Shown: in pieces, positions 29,804 to 38,367 of the stretch | How positions within the stretch are numbered: the first letter of the stretch is position 1 | Layout: every line of letters begins with the position of its first letter | NCBI RefSeq assembly: GCF_003129565.1 | Contig: NZ_QETF01000007.1 | Location: 91,061 to 155,060 of the forward strand | Reading direction: 5' to 3' | DNA from: Salibaculum griseiflavum | GTDB taxonomy: Bacteria; Pseudomonadota; Alphaproteobacteria; Rhodobacterales; Rhodobacteraceae | Length of the DNA: 64,000 nucleotides | Notes under the pieces: model-generated | Seen by the model: the letters and a program-made list of their open reading frames with translations, nothing else | Told to the model about the DNA's origin: nothing | The model's database searches: none | Translations under genes and position numbers: made by a program

Positions 29804-30427
29804 ATGCTCGATGCCGCCGCCCGCAAGGTGATTGATCCGCCGCTGAACGTGGCCGGGCGGCGCGTGGCCGCGCTGGGGATCGGGGCGGATACGGTGACGA
29901 TCCTCGGGTTGGTCATTGGCCTCTTTGCGGCGCTTCTGATCGCGCTGGGCCAGCCGCTCCTCGCGCTGGTCCCCTTGTTGTTGTCCCGCCTTGCCGACGG
30001 GCTGGACGGGGCGATTGCCCGTGCCACCGAGAAAACGGATTTCGGCGGCTATCTCGATATCACGAGCGATTTCCTTTTCTATGGCGCGGTGCCGCTGGGT
30101 TTCGTGCTGTCCGATCCGGGTGCCAATGGCGTTGCCGGTGCGTTCCTGCTGGTCAGTTTCTATTTCAATGGAACCAGTTTTCTGGGCTACGCGATCCTTG
30201 CGGAACGGCGCGGCATCGAAACAACAACCCAAGGTGTGAAATCTCTCTATTTCTCGAACGGCTTGCTCGAAGGAACGGAAACGATCCTGTTCTTCGTTCT
30301 TATTTGCTTGTTCCCCTCCGCCTTCGCGCCTCTGGCCTGGATATTTGGAGCGCTCTGTTTCGCGACCGCGGGGCTTCGTATCCTTTCTGCCCGCACTGTC
30401 TTCTCACGAACAAAGGACCAGACATGA
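29804..30427 (+). CDS. CDP-alcohol phosphatidyltransferase family protein (YnjF-like)
   Basis: 207 aa integral membrane enzyme. The family motif reads DGLDGAIAR then GGYLDITSD, so the AR-to-G spacing is 7 rather than the usual 8, while all the aspartates are present. Such enzymes join a CDP-activated lipid or alcohol to a second alcohol. Its stop overlaps the ATG of a YnjB-like binding protein as ATGA. E. coli encodes a member of the same family (YnjF) beside its YnjBCD transporter, so the link is not random. The product alcohol is unknown. Confidence 0.88.
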   Translation: MLDAAARKVIDPPLNVAGRRVAALGIGADTVTILGLVIGLFAALLIALGQPLLALVPLLLSRLADGLDGAIARATEKTDFGGYLDITSDFLFYGAVPLGFVLSDPGANGVAGAFLLVSFYFNGTSFLGYAILAERRGIETTTQGVKSLYFSNGLLEGTETILFFVLICLFPSAFAPLAWIFGALCFATAGLRILSARTVFSRTKDQT

Positions 30428-31623
30428 AATACCTCTCGCTTGCAGCGGCGCTCCTGATGCCGTTTGCCGCTTCGGCTACGCCAAACCCTTCCGACTGGGA
30501 GGCTGTCCTTCAGGAGGCCGAGGGCCAGACGGTCTATTGGAATGCCTGGGGCGGATCGACCACCACCAACGATTTCATCGCCTGGGTGGGCGAACGCGTG
30601 TCCGAAGACCACGGCGTGACGCTGGAGCATGTCAAGCTGACGGATACGGCGGACGCCGTCACGCGCGTGCTGAGTGAGAAACAGGCCGGAGAGGACACTG
30701 ACGGCGCGATCGACCTGATCTGGATCAACGGTGCCAATTTCGCGGCCATGAAGGAAGCCGGGCTACTTTTTGGCCCCTTCGCCGAGGATTTGCCGAACTG
30801 GGCCTATGTAGACACTGAGGGCAAGACCGTTCAGACTGACTTCACCGTGCCGGTCGAGGCCTATGAGAGCCCCTGGGCCATGGCGCAGGTCGTGTTCATG
30901 TATGATACCGCCGATATCGCGGCGCCCTTCGGGTCGATGACCGGAATTTTGGAATGGTCCAAGGCCAATCCCGGTCGTTTCACCTATCCGCAGCCGCCGG
31001 ATTTTCTCGGCACCACCTTCCTGAAGCAGGCTCTGGTCGATCTGGTGGAGGATCCGTCGGTCCTGTCACAACCGGTCGAGGATGCGACCTATGAAGATGT
31101 TACCGCGCCGCTCTGGGCCTTTCTGGAAGAGTTGACGCCGACCCTCTGGCGCGAGGGGCGTGCCTATCCGCAGACTGGACCGGCGCAGTTGCAACTGATC
31201 GCGGATGGCGAAGTCGACATGGCCATTTCCTTCAGCCCCGGCGAAGCGACGGCGGCGATCGCGAACTACCAGCTGCCCGACACAGTGCGGACTTTCGTGC
31301 TGGATAAGGGCACGATCGGCAATGCCAGTTTCGTGGCCATTCCGTACAATTCCGGGTCCGCTGCCGGAGCCATGGTGGTCGCGAACTTCCTGATGTCGCC
31401 CGAGGCGCAATTGCGGGCGCAAGACCCGGAGGTTCTGGGCTATGGCACCGTGCTGGCCATGGACAAGCTGCCCGAGGCAGATCGTGCTGCATTCGAGGCG
31501 CTCGATCTGGGCATCGCCACGCTTTCGCCGGCCGAGCTCGGTAAGGTGCAGGATGAGCCGCATCCCAGCTGGATGACCCGCATCGCAGAGGATTGGGCGG
31601 CGCGCTACGGCACCGCTCAGTGA
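30424..31623 (+). CDS. YnjB-like ABC transporter substrate-binding protein
   Basis: 399 aa periplasmic binding protein. Signal peptide MKYLSLAAALLMPFAASA, then the YnjB-typical TVYWNAWGGSTTTNDFIAW and LIWINGANFAAMKEAGLLFG. Family relatives are the thiamine and iron-type binding proteins, but the ligand of YnjB itself is not established. The start at 30424 is fixed by the ATGA overlap with the phosphatidyltransferase; the permease gene begins 2 nt after its stop. Confidence 0.9.
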   Translation: MKYLSLAAALLMPFAASATPNPSDWEAVLQEAEGQTVYWNAWGGSTTTNDFIAWVGERVSEDHGVTLEHVKLTDTADAVTRVLSEKQAGEDTDGAIDLIWINGANFAAMKEAGLLFGPFAEDLPNWAYVDTEGKTVQTDFTVPVEAYESPWAMAQVVFMYDTADIAAPFGSMTGILEWSKANPGRFTYPQPPDFLGTTFLKQALVDLVEDPSVLSQPVEDATYEDVTAPLWAFLEELTPTLWREGRAYPQTGPAQLQLIADGEVDMAISFSPGEATAAIANYQLPDTVRTFVLDKGTIGNASFVAIPYNSGSAAGAMVVANFLMSPEAQLRAQDPEVLGYGTVLAMDKLPEADRAAFEALDLGIATLSPAELGKVQDEPHPSWMTRIAEDWAARYGTAQ

Positions 31624-31624
31624 C

Positions 31625-33301
31625 GTGCTGCGCCATGTTCCCCTTCTGACGCTGGTCGTCATGCTCGGCCCGGTGGTGGCCGGGCTGTGGGGAACAGTGT
31701 TGCCCGCCTTCGGTCATCTGCCGGGGGCGGGTCTGACCGGCCCATCGCTGGTTGCCATGCGCGATCTGCTGGATTGGCCTGGTCTGCGGCAGGCGGTGGG
31801 GCTGTCTGTCGTTCCCGGACTTCAGGCCACTGTCCTGTCGCTGGCGATTGTCGTGCTGGTGACTGCGGGATGGTCCGGCACCCGTGCCTTCGGTGTCTTG
31901 CAGCGGCTCCTTGCGCCGATCCTCTCGGTGCCGCATGCCGCCGCGGCCTTCGGCCTGGCCTTCCTGATCGCCCCGTCTGGCTGGATCAGCCGCCTGTTTT
32001 CCCCCTGGCTTACCGGATGGGGGCGCCCGCCCGACCTGTTGGTCTTGCAGGACCCCGCCGGCTTGGCAATGACCCTGGGTCTTGTTGCCAAGGAGGTGCC
32101 ATTCCTCTTGTTGATGACATTGGCAGCACTGGGGCAGGTTCGGCAGGAACAGAGACTGAAAACAGCACGAACGCTGGGCTATGACCGTGTTACCGGGTGG
32201 CTGAAGACCGTATTCCCCGCTGTCTACCGACAGATCCGCTTGCCGGTTTACGTGGTGCTTGCCTACTCCATGAGCGTGGTGGACGTCGCGATGATCCTCG
32301 GCCCGACGCGGCCGCCCAGCCTGTCAGTCCAGATCGTCAAGTGGATGGGCGACCCGGACCTGTCCCTGCGCCTGACCGCGGCTGCCGGGGCGATGTTGCA
32401 GCTTGGGCTTGTCGTCTTCGCGCTCCTTTTATGGCGGGCCGGCGAAGCCCTGGTGGCCCGGCTTGGATCGCGCTGGATCGAAACCGGGCAGCGGCACTTC
32501 CTGGACCGGCAGATGCGCCGAGCCGGTATCGGCCTTGGCACCCTTGCGGCCGGGGTCGTCATGCTGGCCATGGCGGGATTGCTCGTCTGGTCCTTCGCCG
32601 GGTTCTGGAGCTTTCCTGCCGTTTTGCCCGACAGTTTCGGCTTGCGCAGTTGGACCAGACACGGGCCCGGCACGATCACGGCGCTGGGCGAGACTTTCCT
32701 CGTGGCGGGCCTCGCGACCGTGATTGCCCTTGCGTTGGTCCTCGGCTGCCTCGAAGCAGAGCAACGGACCGGGCGCACGATAACGACGCGCGGCCTGTGG
32801 TTGCTCTACCTGCCGCTGCTGGTGCCGCAGACGGCCTTTCTGCCCGGTCTTCAGATCCTTTTGCTGCAGGCGGGGGCGGATGTGGGGCGCCTGCCCGTGG
32901 TTTTTGCGCACCTGGTCTTCGTCCTGCCTTATGTCTTCCTTTCCTTGGGTGATCCATGGCGGGCCTGGGACCAACGCAACGCCGTTGTGGCGGCCACCCT
33001 GGGCGCGTCGCCGGGCCGGATCTTCTGGCGGGTGCGGATGCCGATGCTTTTGCGCCCGATACTGACAGCCTTTGCGGTCGGCATGGCGGTCTCTGTCGGG
33101 CAATACCTGCCGACGCTCCTGATCGGTGGCGGGCGCGTGGCAACATTGACGACCGAGGCGGTCGCGCTGGCTTCGGGCGGTGACAGGCGGGCCATCGGGG
33201 TCTATGGCATCATGCAGACGCTGGCCGCCCTGCTGCCCTTTGCGCTGGCGATCATCGTGCCGACACTGGTCTGGCGAAACAGGCGGGGGCTTCATGTCTG
33301 A
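31625..33301 (+). CDS. YnjC-like two-domain ABC transporter permease
   Basis: 558 aa fused permease with two binding-protein-dependent transport domains, each about six membrane helices (roughly residues 1-270 and 290-555). EAA-like loops are visible at ARTLGYDRVTGWLKTVFPAV and VVAATLGASPGRIFWRVRMP. No good ribosome site precedes the GTG at 31625; translation is probably coupled to the binding-protein stop. ATG 31661 is an alternative. Its last 8 nt overlap the ATPase gene. Confidence 0.9.
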   Translation: MLRHVPLLTLVVMLGPVVAGLWGTVLPAFGHLPGAGLTGPSLVAMRDLLDWPGLRQAVGLSVVPGLQATVLSLAIVVLVTAGWSGTRAFGVLQRLLAPILSVPHAAAAFGLAFLIAPSGWISRLFSPWLTGWGRPPDLLVLQDPAGLAMTLGLVAKEVPFLLLMTLAALGQVRQEQRLKTARTLGYDRVTGWLKTVFPAVYRQIRLPVYVVLAYSMSVVDVAMILGPTRPPSLSVQIVKWMGDPDLSLRLTAAAGAMLQLGLVVFALLLWRAGEALVARLGSRWIETGQRHFLDRQMRRAGIGLGTLAAGVVMLAMAGLLVWSFAGFWSFPAVLPDSFGLRSWTRHGPGTITALGETFLVAGLATVIALALVLGCLEAEQRTGRTITTRGLWLLYLPLLVPQTAFLPGLQILLLQAGADVGRLPVVFAHLVFVLPYVFLSLGDPWRAWDQRNAVVAATLGASPGRIFWRVRMPMLLRPILTAFAVGMAVSVGQYLPTLLIGGGRVATLTTEAVALASGGDRRAIGVYGIMQTLAALLPFALAIIVPTLVWRNRRGLHV

Positions 33302-33929
33302 CGGGTTGGTTCTAGAGAATGTCCGCATCACCGATGGCGGGGCAACGCTGATCGAGGTCGATTGCACTGTCGCGCCGGGCGAGGTGCTGACGATCATGGG
33401 GCCGTCCGGCGTCGGGAAATCGACGCTTCTGTCCTTTGTGACCGGGACACTGGACCGCGTCTTCAGGGCGACCGGTCGGGTTCTGCTGGATGGCGAGGAT
33501 ATCACCGGGCGTCCGCCGCATCTGCGGCAGGTTGGCATCCTCTACCAGGACGACATCCTGTTTCCGCATATGAGCGTTGGCCAGAACCTCGCTTTTGGGA
33601 TGGCGCCGGGCGGAAACCGGGCAGACCGGCGGGCGCGGATCGCCCAAGCCTTGTCAGAGATCGGCCTGAAGGGGTTCGAGGGCCGCGACCCCGCGACCCT
33701 TTCGGGAGGACAGGCCGCACGGGTGCAGCTGCTGCGCGTGCTGTTGTCTGAGCCGAAGGCCTTGCTTCTGGACGAGGCCTTTTCCCGGCTCGATACGAGC
33801 CGACGGGCGCAGATCCGGGAATTGGTCTTTGACATGGCGCGGGCGCGCGACTTGCCTGTCCTTATGGTTACCCACGACGAGGACGATGCCCGGGCCGCTG
33901 GCGGCCCGGTTATCCTGCTTGGTGAATAG
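33294..33929 (+). CDS. YnjD-like ABC transporter ATP-binding protein
   Basis: 211 aa ATPase. Walker A GPSGVGKST, signature LSGGQAARV, Walker B ALLLDEAF, H-loop MVTHDEDD. It is short for the importer class, as YnjD-type ATPases are. Start at 33294 (MSDGLVLENVRI), overlapping the permease. It completes the phosphatidyltransferase-ynjB-ynjC-ynjD operon; the E. coli locus also has the rhodanese gene ynjE, which is absent here. It ends 3 nt before the convergent msrA stop. Confidence 0.9.
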   Translation: MSDGLVLENVRITDGGATLIEVDCTVAPGEVLTIMGPSGVGKSTLLSFVTGTLDRVFRATGRVLLDGEDITGRPPHLRQVGILYQDDILFPHMSVGQNLAFGMAPGGNRADRRARIAQALSEIGLKGFEGRDPATLSGGQAARVQLLRVLLSEPKALLLDEAFSRLDTSRRAQIRELVFDMARARDLPVLMVTHDEDDARAAGGPVILLGE

Positions 33930-33932
33930 ACC

Positions 33933-34442
33933 CTATTCCGCCGCGTTTCGCTTGGGCAGGGTCCAGTTGGGGCGAACGAAATGGCAGGTGTAGCCGTTGG
34001 GAACACGCTGCAAATAGTCCTGGTGCTCCGGCTCTGCCTCCCAGAAATCGCCGACCGGCGCGACCTCGGTCACGACCTTGCCTGGCCAAAGGCCAGAGGC
34101 CTCGACATCCTTGATCGTGTCGAGCGCAATCTCGCGCTGGCGGGCATCGGTGTAGTAGATGGCCGAGCGATAGCTCATCCCGATATCATTGCCCTGACGG
34201 TTCGGGGTGGTCGGGTCATGGATCTGGAAGAAGAATTCCAAGATTTGCCGATAGCTGAGCGTATCGGGGTCGTAGATAATCTCGATCCCCTCGGCGTGGG
34301 TGCCGTGATTGCGGTAGGTCGCGTTGGGCACGTCGCCCCCGGTATAGCCGACACGGGTGGACATCACGCCGGGCATCTTGCGGATGAGCTCCTGCATGCC
34401 CCAGAAGCACCCCCCGGCCAGAACTGCACGATCTTCAGCCAT
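33933..34442 (-). CDS. msrA: Peptide methionine-(S)-S-oxide reductase
   Basis: 169 aa. The catalytic GGCFWGM has Cys12; [30 protein letters not shown] and the C-terminal [14 protein letters not shown] are typical. It repairs oxidised methionine in proteins. The ATG overlaps the msrB stop as TGATG, so the two stereospecific reductases are one unit. No signal peptide, hence cytoplasmic. Confidence 0.95.
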   Translation of the reverse strand: MAEDRAVLAGGCFWGMQELIRKMPGVMSTRVGYTGGDVPNATYRNHGTHAEGIEIIYDPDTLSYRQILEFFFQIHDPTTPNRQGNDIGMSYRSAIYYTDARQREIALDTIKDVEASGLWPGKVVTEVAPVGDFWEAEPEHQDYLQRVPNGYTCHFVRPNWTLPKRNAAE

Positions 34443-34888
34443 CAGATATCCTCCACCTGGTCCAGATAGGCACCATAGCCTTCGGACTCCATCTCGTCAC
34501 GCGGGACGAAGCGAAGCGCAGCACCGTTGATGCAATAGCGCAGCCCGCCATGTTCGGGCGGGCCGTCGGGAAAGACATGGCCGAGGTGACTGTCACCATG
34601 GGTCGAGCGAACCTCGGTGCGCACCGTGCCGAGGCTGTCATCCATAAGCTCGTTGATATGGGCGGGCTCGATCGGCTTGGTGAAGCTGGGCCAGCCGCAG
34701 CCGGACTCATACTTGGCCGAGGACGCAAAAAGCGGTTCGCCCGAGACGATATCGACGTAGATACCTGGCTCCTTGTTCTCCAGATACGGGCCGGTCCAGG
34801 GCCGTTCGGTGCCGTTTTCCTGCGTCACGCGGTATTGTTCCGGCGTCAGCCGGGCGACGGCATCGTCTGTCTTGCGATAAGTGGTCAT
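34442..34888 (-). CDS. msrB: Peptide methionine-(R)-S-oxide reductase
   Basis: 148 aa. Catalytic [13 protein letters not shown] (Cys119) and SGCGWPSF (Cys64) are present. The zinc-binding CxxC pairs of many MsrB proteins are missing: the position before GEPLF reads YVDIVSG. So this is the zinc-free form. Start ATG 34888, with AGGAG 5 nt upstream; a GTG two codons earlier is less likely. Confidence 0.95.
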   Translation of the reverse strand: MTTYRKTDDAVARLTPEQYRVTQENGTERPWTGPYLENKEPGIYVDIVSGEPLFASSAKYESGCGWPSFTKPIEPAHINELMDDSLGTVRTEVRSTHGDSHLGHVFPDGPPEHGGLRYCINGAALRFVPRDEMESEGYGAYLDQVEDI

Positions 34889-34952
34889 CGGCACTCCTTT
34901 CCTCGGCGAGAATATGGGCCTGATGATCAGGAATGCCAGTGCCGATCACGGC

Positions 34953-34975
34953 GATGCGAGGTGCTATCCTCGCAT
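34953..34975 (-). terminator. Hairpin spanning the stop codon of the DMGDH-like gene
   Basis: ATGCGAGG (34953-34960) and CCTCGCAT (34968-34975) pair perfectly around a 7-nt loop containing the TAG stop (34966-34964). There is no T-run, so it may be an mRNA 3' stabiliser rather than an intrinsic terminator. Confidence 0.4.
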
Positions 34976-37366
34976 TGCCATGCCTTGCGGGTCATAGGGC
35001 GAAGGCTCAAGCACGGTGGCCTTGCATTCCACGCCGACGATATGGGTGGTCAGCTCGGTTCCGGGATTGGCCGCCCCCTTGTCCACCAGCGCCATGGCCA
35101 GGGACTGACCGACCGTGTGCCCGTAGGCCCCGGACGTCGTGAAACCCACCTTCTTGCCATCCTGCCAGACGGGCTCATAGCCGACGGCCTCGGCTTCGGC
35201 ACTGTCGATACCCAAGGTCACAAGCACCTGCTCGGTGCCGGCCTCGCGTTCTTTCAACGCGGCCTCGCGGCCGACGAAATCCCCTTTGCCCCACGCGATC
35301 CAGCGATCCATGCCGGTCATGCCGGGGGTGCGGTCCTGGGTGAATTCGGCGGACCATATGCCGAAACTCTTTTCGATCCGAAGGGACAGGAGCGCGTTGA
35401 AGCCCATTTCGCGGATATTCTGATCGGCACCGGCCTCCAGCAGCATCCGGCGCAGGGCGATATGTTCGTTGGCCTTGCAGTGAATCTCGTAGCCCATCTC
35501 GCCCGTGACAGACAGGCGGCCCACCTTGGCGCGGATCAGTCCAAGGTCGAAGGTGCCGCAGCCCATGAAGGGCAGGTCACCAATGGGCGCGTCTGTCAGC
35601 TTCTCGATCACGGCGCGCGATTTGGGACCATTGAGGGAGAAGCCACAAATATCATCGCCGATGTCACGGATGCTGACGCCCTCTTCCATATAGTCACTAA
35701 ACCAGCGCATATGCCATTCGCGCAGGTAGTAGGAGCCCATGATCCACCAGGTGCCGTCGCCCCAGTTGAAGAGTGTCAGGTCGCCTTTCAGCTTGCCTTC
35801 GGGTGACAGCATCACGGCCAGCCGCGCACGGCCGGGCTTGGGCAGGCGGGTCGAGAATACCTTGTCCAGCCAGGCTTCGGCTTTCGGGCCGGTGACCTCG
35901 AACCGGCTGAAACCGGTGATATCCAGCAGCGCCACATCCTCGCGCGCGGCCTTGTGTTCGGCCGCGACGATGTCATGTGCGTTGGATCGCTTCAGGCTCG
36001 GCACCTCTTCGAACCCCTCCGGCGCGAAATAGAGTGGGGTTTCAAGGCCCCAGCTGCATCCCCAACGCGCGCCGGCCGCCGTCATCTCGGAATGGGCCGG
36101 CGCCATCCGCAGCGGTCGACCCGCCGGAAGCTGTTCATTGGGGTAGGACATGACGAAGCGGCGCGAATAGAACTGGCCAGTTGTCTGCTTGATGTATTCC
36201 TTGTTGGACTGGTGCGGCCCGTAGCGGGCGATATCCATCGACCAGGCATCGGCCTCGGTGTCGCCGTGGATCATCCATTCGGCCAGTGTCTTGCCAACGC
36301 CACCGCCCTGAAGGAACCCGGCCATGACCCCACAGGCCAGCCAGTAATTCGGCACGGACGCCACGGGCCCGACCAACGGGTTGCCATCGGGCGAGAAGGT
36401 GAAGGCGCCGTTGACCCAGTTTTCGATCCCGACGTCGTTCAGACAGGGATAACGCTCGAAGGCCAGGGTCAATTCGTTCTCGATCCGGTCGATATCCTCC
36501 TGCAGCAGCTCGATCCCGTAGTTCCACGGCGCGCCGTCCATCATCCAGTGCTGGTGATTGATCTCGTAGATCCCGACAAGGATGCCCTTCTTGTCCTGCC
36601 GCATGTAGGTGAAGCCTTCGGGGTCCACGGTCATGGGCACCTCGAAATCCAGTGCCTCGATTTCCGGAATGGATTCGGTCAGGAAGTAGTGATGCGCGAG
36701 TGGCGAAACGGGCAGGTCCAGGCCGACCATCCGGCCACACTGCTTGGCCCAAAGGCCACCGGCATTTACCACGTGTTCAGCCGTAATAGTGCCTTTTTCG
36801 GTCACAACCTCCCAGGCGTCGCCCTTCCAGTTCAGTTCCAGAACCCGGTTGTGCTCGATAATGTCGGCGCCCCGGTTCTTGGCGGCGCGCGCATAGGCAT
36901 GGACGGTGCCTGTCGTGTCGATATAGCCCTCGCGATCCGCCCAGAGGCCGCCGATGACGCCGGTCGTGTCCATGATCGGGCATTTTTCCTTAACCTCGTC
37001 CGGGGTCATCAGGTAGCAATCTTCGATCCCGACCGATTGGAAGGTGCGATAAGAGGATTGAAGCCATTCCCAGCGGGTTTCATTCGTTGCGATGGTGATG
37101 CCGCCGGTCATGTGCAGGCCGATATCGATCCCGCTTTCCTGTTCGACCTCGGCCAGAAGGTCGATCGTATAGGCTTGCAGGGCCGCCATGTTCGGATCGG
37201 CGTTAAGCGCGTGAATGCCGCCAGCCGCATGCCACGACGACCCGGCGGTCAGCACGTTTCGTTCGATGATTGCAACGTCGGTCCAGCCGAACTTCGTCAG
37301 ATGGTAGGCCACGGAGGCGCCGACGACGCCCCCGCCGATTACGGCGACCCGGTAATGCGTTTTCAT
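34964..37366 (-). CDS. Dimethylglycine/sarcosine dehydrogenase-like FAD and folate oxidoreductase
   Basis: 800 aa. The N-terminal FAD-binding domain opens with VIGGGVVGASVAYHL (GxGxxG, residues 9-23); SSWHAAGG contains His46, the position that binds FAD covalently in sarcosine and dimethylglycine dehydrogenases. The C-terminal half (from about 410) is a GcvT-type tetrahydrofolate-binding domain. It demethylates an N-methylated glycine of the glycine-betaine pathway, passing the one-carbon unit to folate. AGGAGG stands 7 nt before the ATG. The exact substrate is not settled; no other betaine gene is near. Confidence 0.88.
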   Translation of the reverse strand: MKTHYRVAVIGGGVVGASVAYHLTKFGWTDVAIIERNVLTAGSSWHAAGGIHALNADPNMAALQAYTIDLLAEVEQESGIDIGLHMTGGITIATNETRWEWLQSSYRTFQSVGIEDCYLMTPDEVKEKCPIMDTTGVIGGLWADREGYIDTTGTVHAYARAAKNRGADIIEHNRVLELNWKGDAWEVVTEKGTITAEHVVNAGGLWAKQCGRMVGLDLPVSPLAHHYFLTESIPEIEALDFEVPMTVDPEGFTYMRQDKKGILVGIYEINHQHWMMDGAPWNYGIELLQEDIDRIENELTLAFERYPCLNDVGIENWVNGAFTFSPDGNPLVGPVASVPNYWLACGVMAGFLQGGGVGKTLAEWMIHGDTEADAWSMDIARYGPHQSNKEYIKQTTGQFYSRRFVMSYPNEQLPAGRPLRMAPAHSEMTAAGARWGCSWGLETPLYFAPEGFEEVPSLKRSNAHDIVAAEHKAAREDVALLDITGFSRFEVTGPKAEAWLDKVFSTRLPKPGRARLAVMLSPEGKLKGDLTLFNWGDGTWWIMGSYYLREWHMRWFSDYMEEGVSIRDIGDDICGFSLNGPKSRAVIEKLTDAPIGDLPFMGCGTFDLGLIRAKVGRLSVTGEMGYEIHCKANEHIALRRMLLEAGADQNIREMGFNALLSLRIEKSFGIWSAEFTQDRTPGMTGMDRWIAWGKGDFVGREAALKEREAGTEQVLVTLGIDSAEAEAVGYEPVWQDGKKVGFTTSGAYGHTVGQSLAMALVDKGAANPGTELTTHIVGVECKATVLEPSPYDPQGMAMRG

Positions 37367-37579
37367 GATCGGTCCTCCTGCTGTTCCTGACACGAAAACA
37401 ACCGGGACAGGGCAAGTCTAGACCCGTTTGCGACATATCCGGTCCTTCTGACGTCCGTGGTCGACGCAGGCAGGACACGCGCATGACGCCAATTGTGCCC
37501 GCCCTTGCATGAGGTTTTGACTTGGCAACCTCTTTGGGCTTCAAGTCGTTCCGGGGCGATGAAACGAGGAGTCCAGAGC

Positions 37580-38359
37580 ATGCGCGTGTCGGTGACGTTC
37601 GAGCAGACCGGTGAATCCCCCGCCGCCACCGGGCCGGTGACTGTCGGCTGGTTCCTGGCGGATCAGAAAGGCGGCGTCATCTACGACCCGCCCGAACGGG
37701 TCCGCACCGCCGAGGTCAATCGCGACCACGCGAAATCGGCGTCTCGCTGCCCGGCGGTCATCAATCTGGAAAGCCGCTATTTCATGGTGCGCTGCCCGTT
37801 TGACATTCATGTCGGCTTCGACCGTGACAAGGATGGCAAGCCTTTCCTCAAAAACCTGTCTGGCTCGAAGAGTGCGATCCGTGCCAACAAACTCGGCGAG
37901 AAGCTGCACCTGACACCGGAGCCGGAGTGGCGCCTCAAGGGCGTGCCAACGATTCAGTTGTCGTTGCCTTATGTCTTCATCGCGGACGAGCCTGTCTACG
38001 CCAGCCAAATCAGCCCTTTCATGCACTATGCGAAAGATCCGCTTCCGGGCACGATCTTCGGTGGGCGCTTTCCGATCAATGTCTGGCCGCGGCCGCTGAT
38101 GTGGGCCTTCGAGTGGCATGATACCGACAAGCCGATCAAGCTGCGGCGGGGCGATCCGCTGTTCTACGTGATGTTCGAGACTTTGCCGCAGGATCGCGGC
38201 GTCGCGGTGAAAGAGGTGGAGCTGACCGACGATCTCAAATCCTACATGGAGCTGATTTCGGGCGCGGTGAACTATGTGAACCAGACCTTTTCGCTGTTCG
38301 AGGCTGCCGAGGCGCGCCGCCCGGCGACTCTGGTCAAACCCATCGAGCGCAAGGGCTGA
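37580..38359 (+). CDS. Conserved protein of unknown function, 259 aa, in glycan operon
   Basis: I do not recognise a named domain. It is a soluble, Pro/Trp/Phe-rich protein with no signal peptide; distinctive segments are GWFLADQKGGVIYDPPE, PFMHYAKDPLPGTIFGGRF and RRGDPLFYVMFETLP, which look like an enzyme or lectin-like beta fold. The ATG at 37580 has GAGGAG 8 nt upstream (a start at 37559 is possible). It is the first of four closely spaced genes with a TPR-glycosyltransferase, a DUF6165 protein and an FkbM methyltransferase, so a role in glycan synthesis is inferred from context only. Confidence 0.85.
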   Translation: MRVSVTFEQTGESPAATGPVTVGWFLADQKGGVIYDPPERVRTAEVNRDHAKSASRCPAVINLESRYFMVRCPFDIHVGFDRDKDGKPFLKNLSGSKSAIRANKLGEKLHLTPEPEWRLKGVPTIQLSLPYVFIADEPVYASQISPFMHYAKDPLPGTIFGGRFPINVWPRPLMWAFEWHDTDKPIKLRRGDPLFYVMFETLPQDRGVAVKEVELTDDLKSYMELISGAVNYVNQTFSLFEAAEARRPATLVKPIERKG

Positions 38360-38367
38360 GGCCGAGC

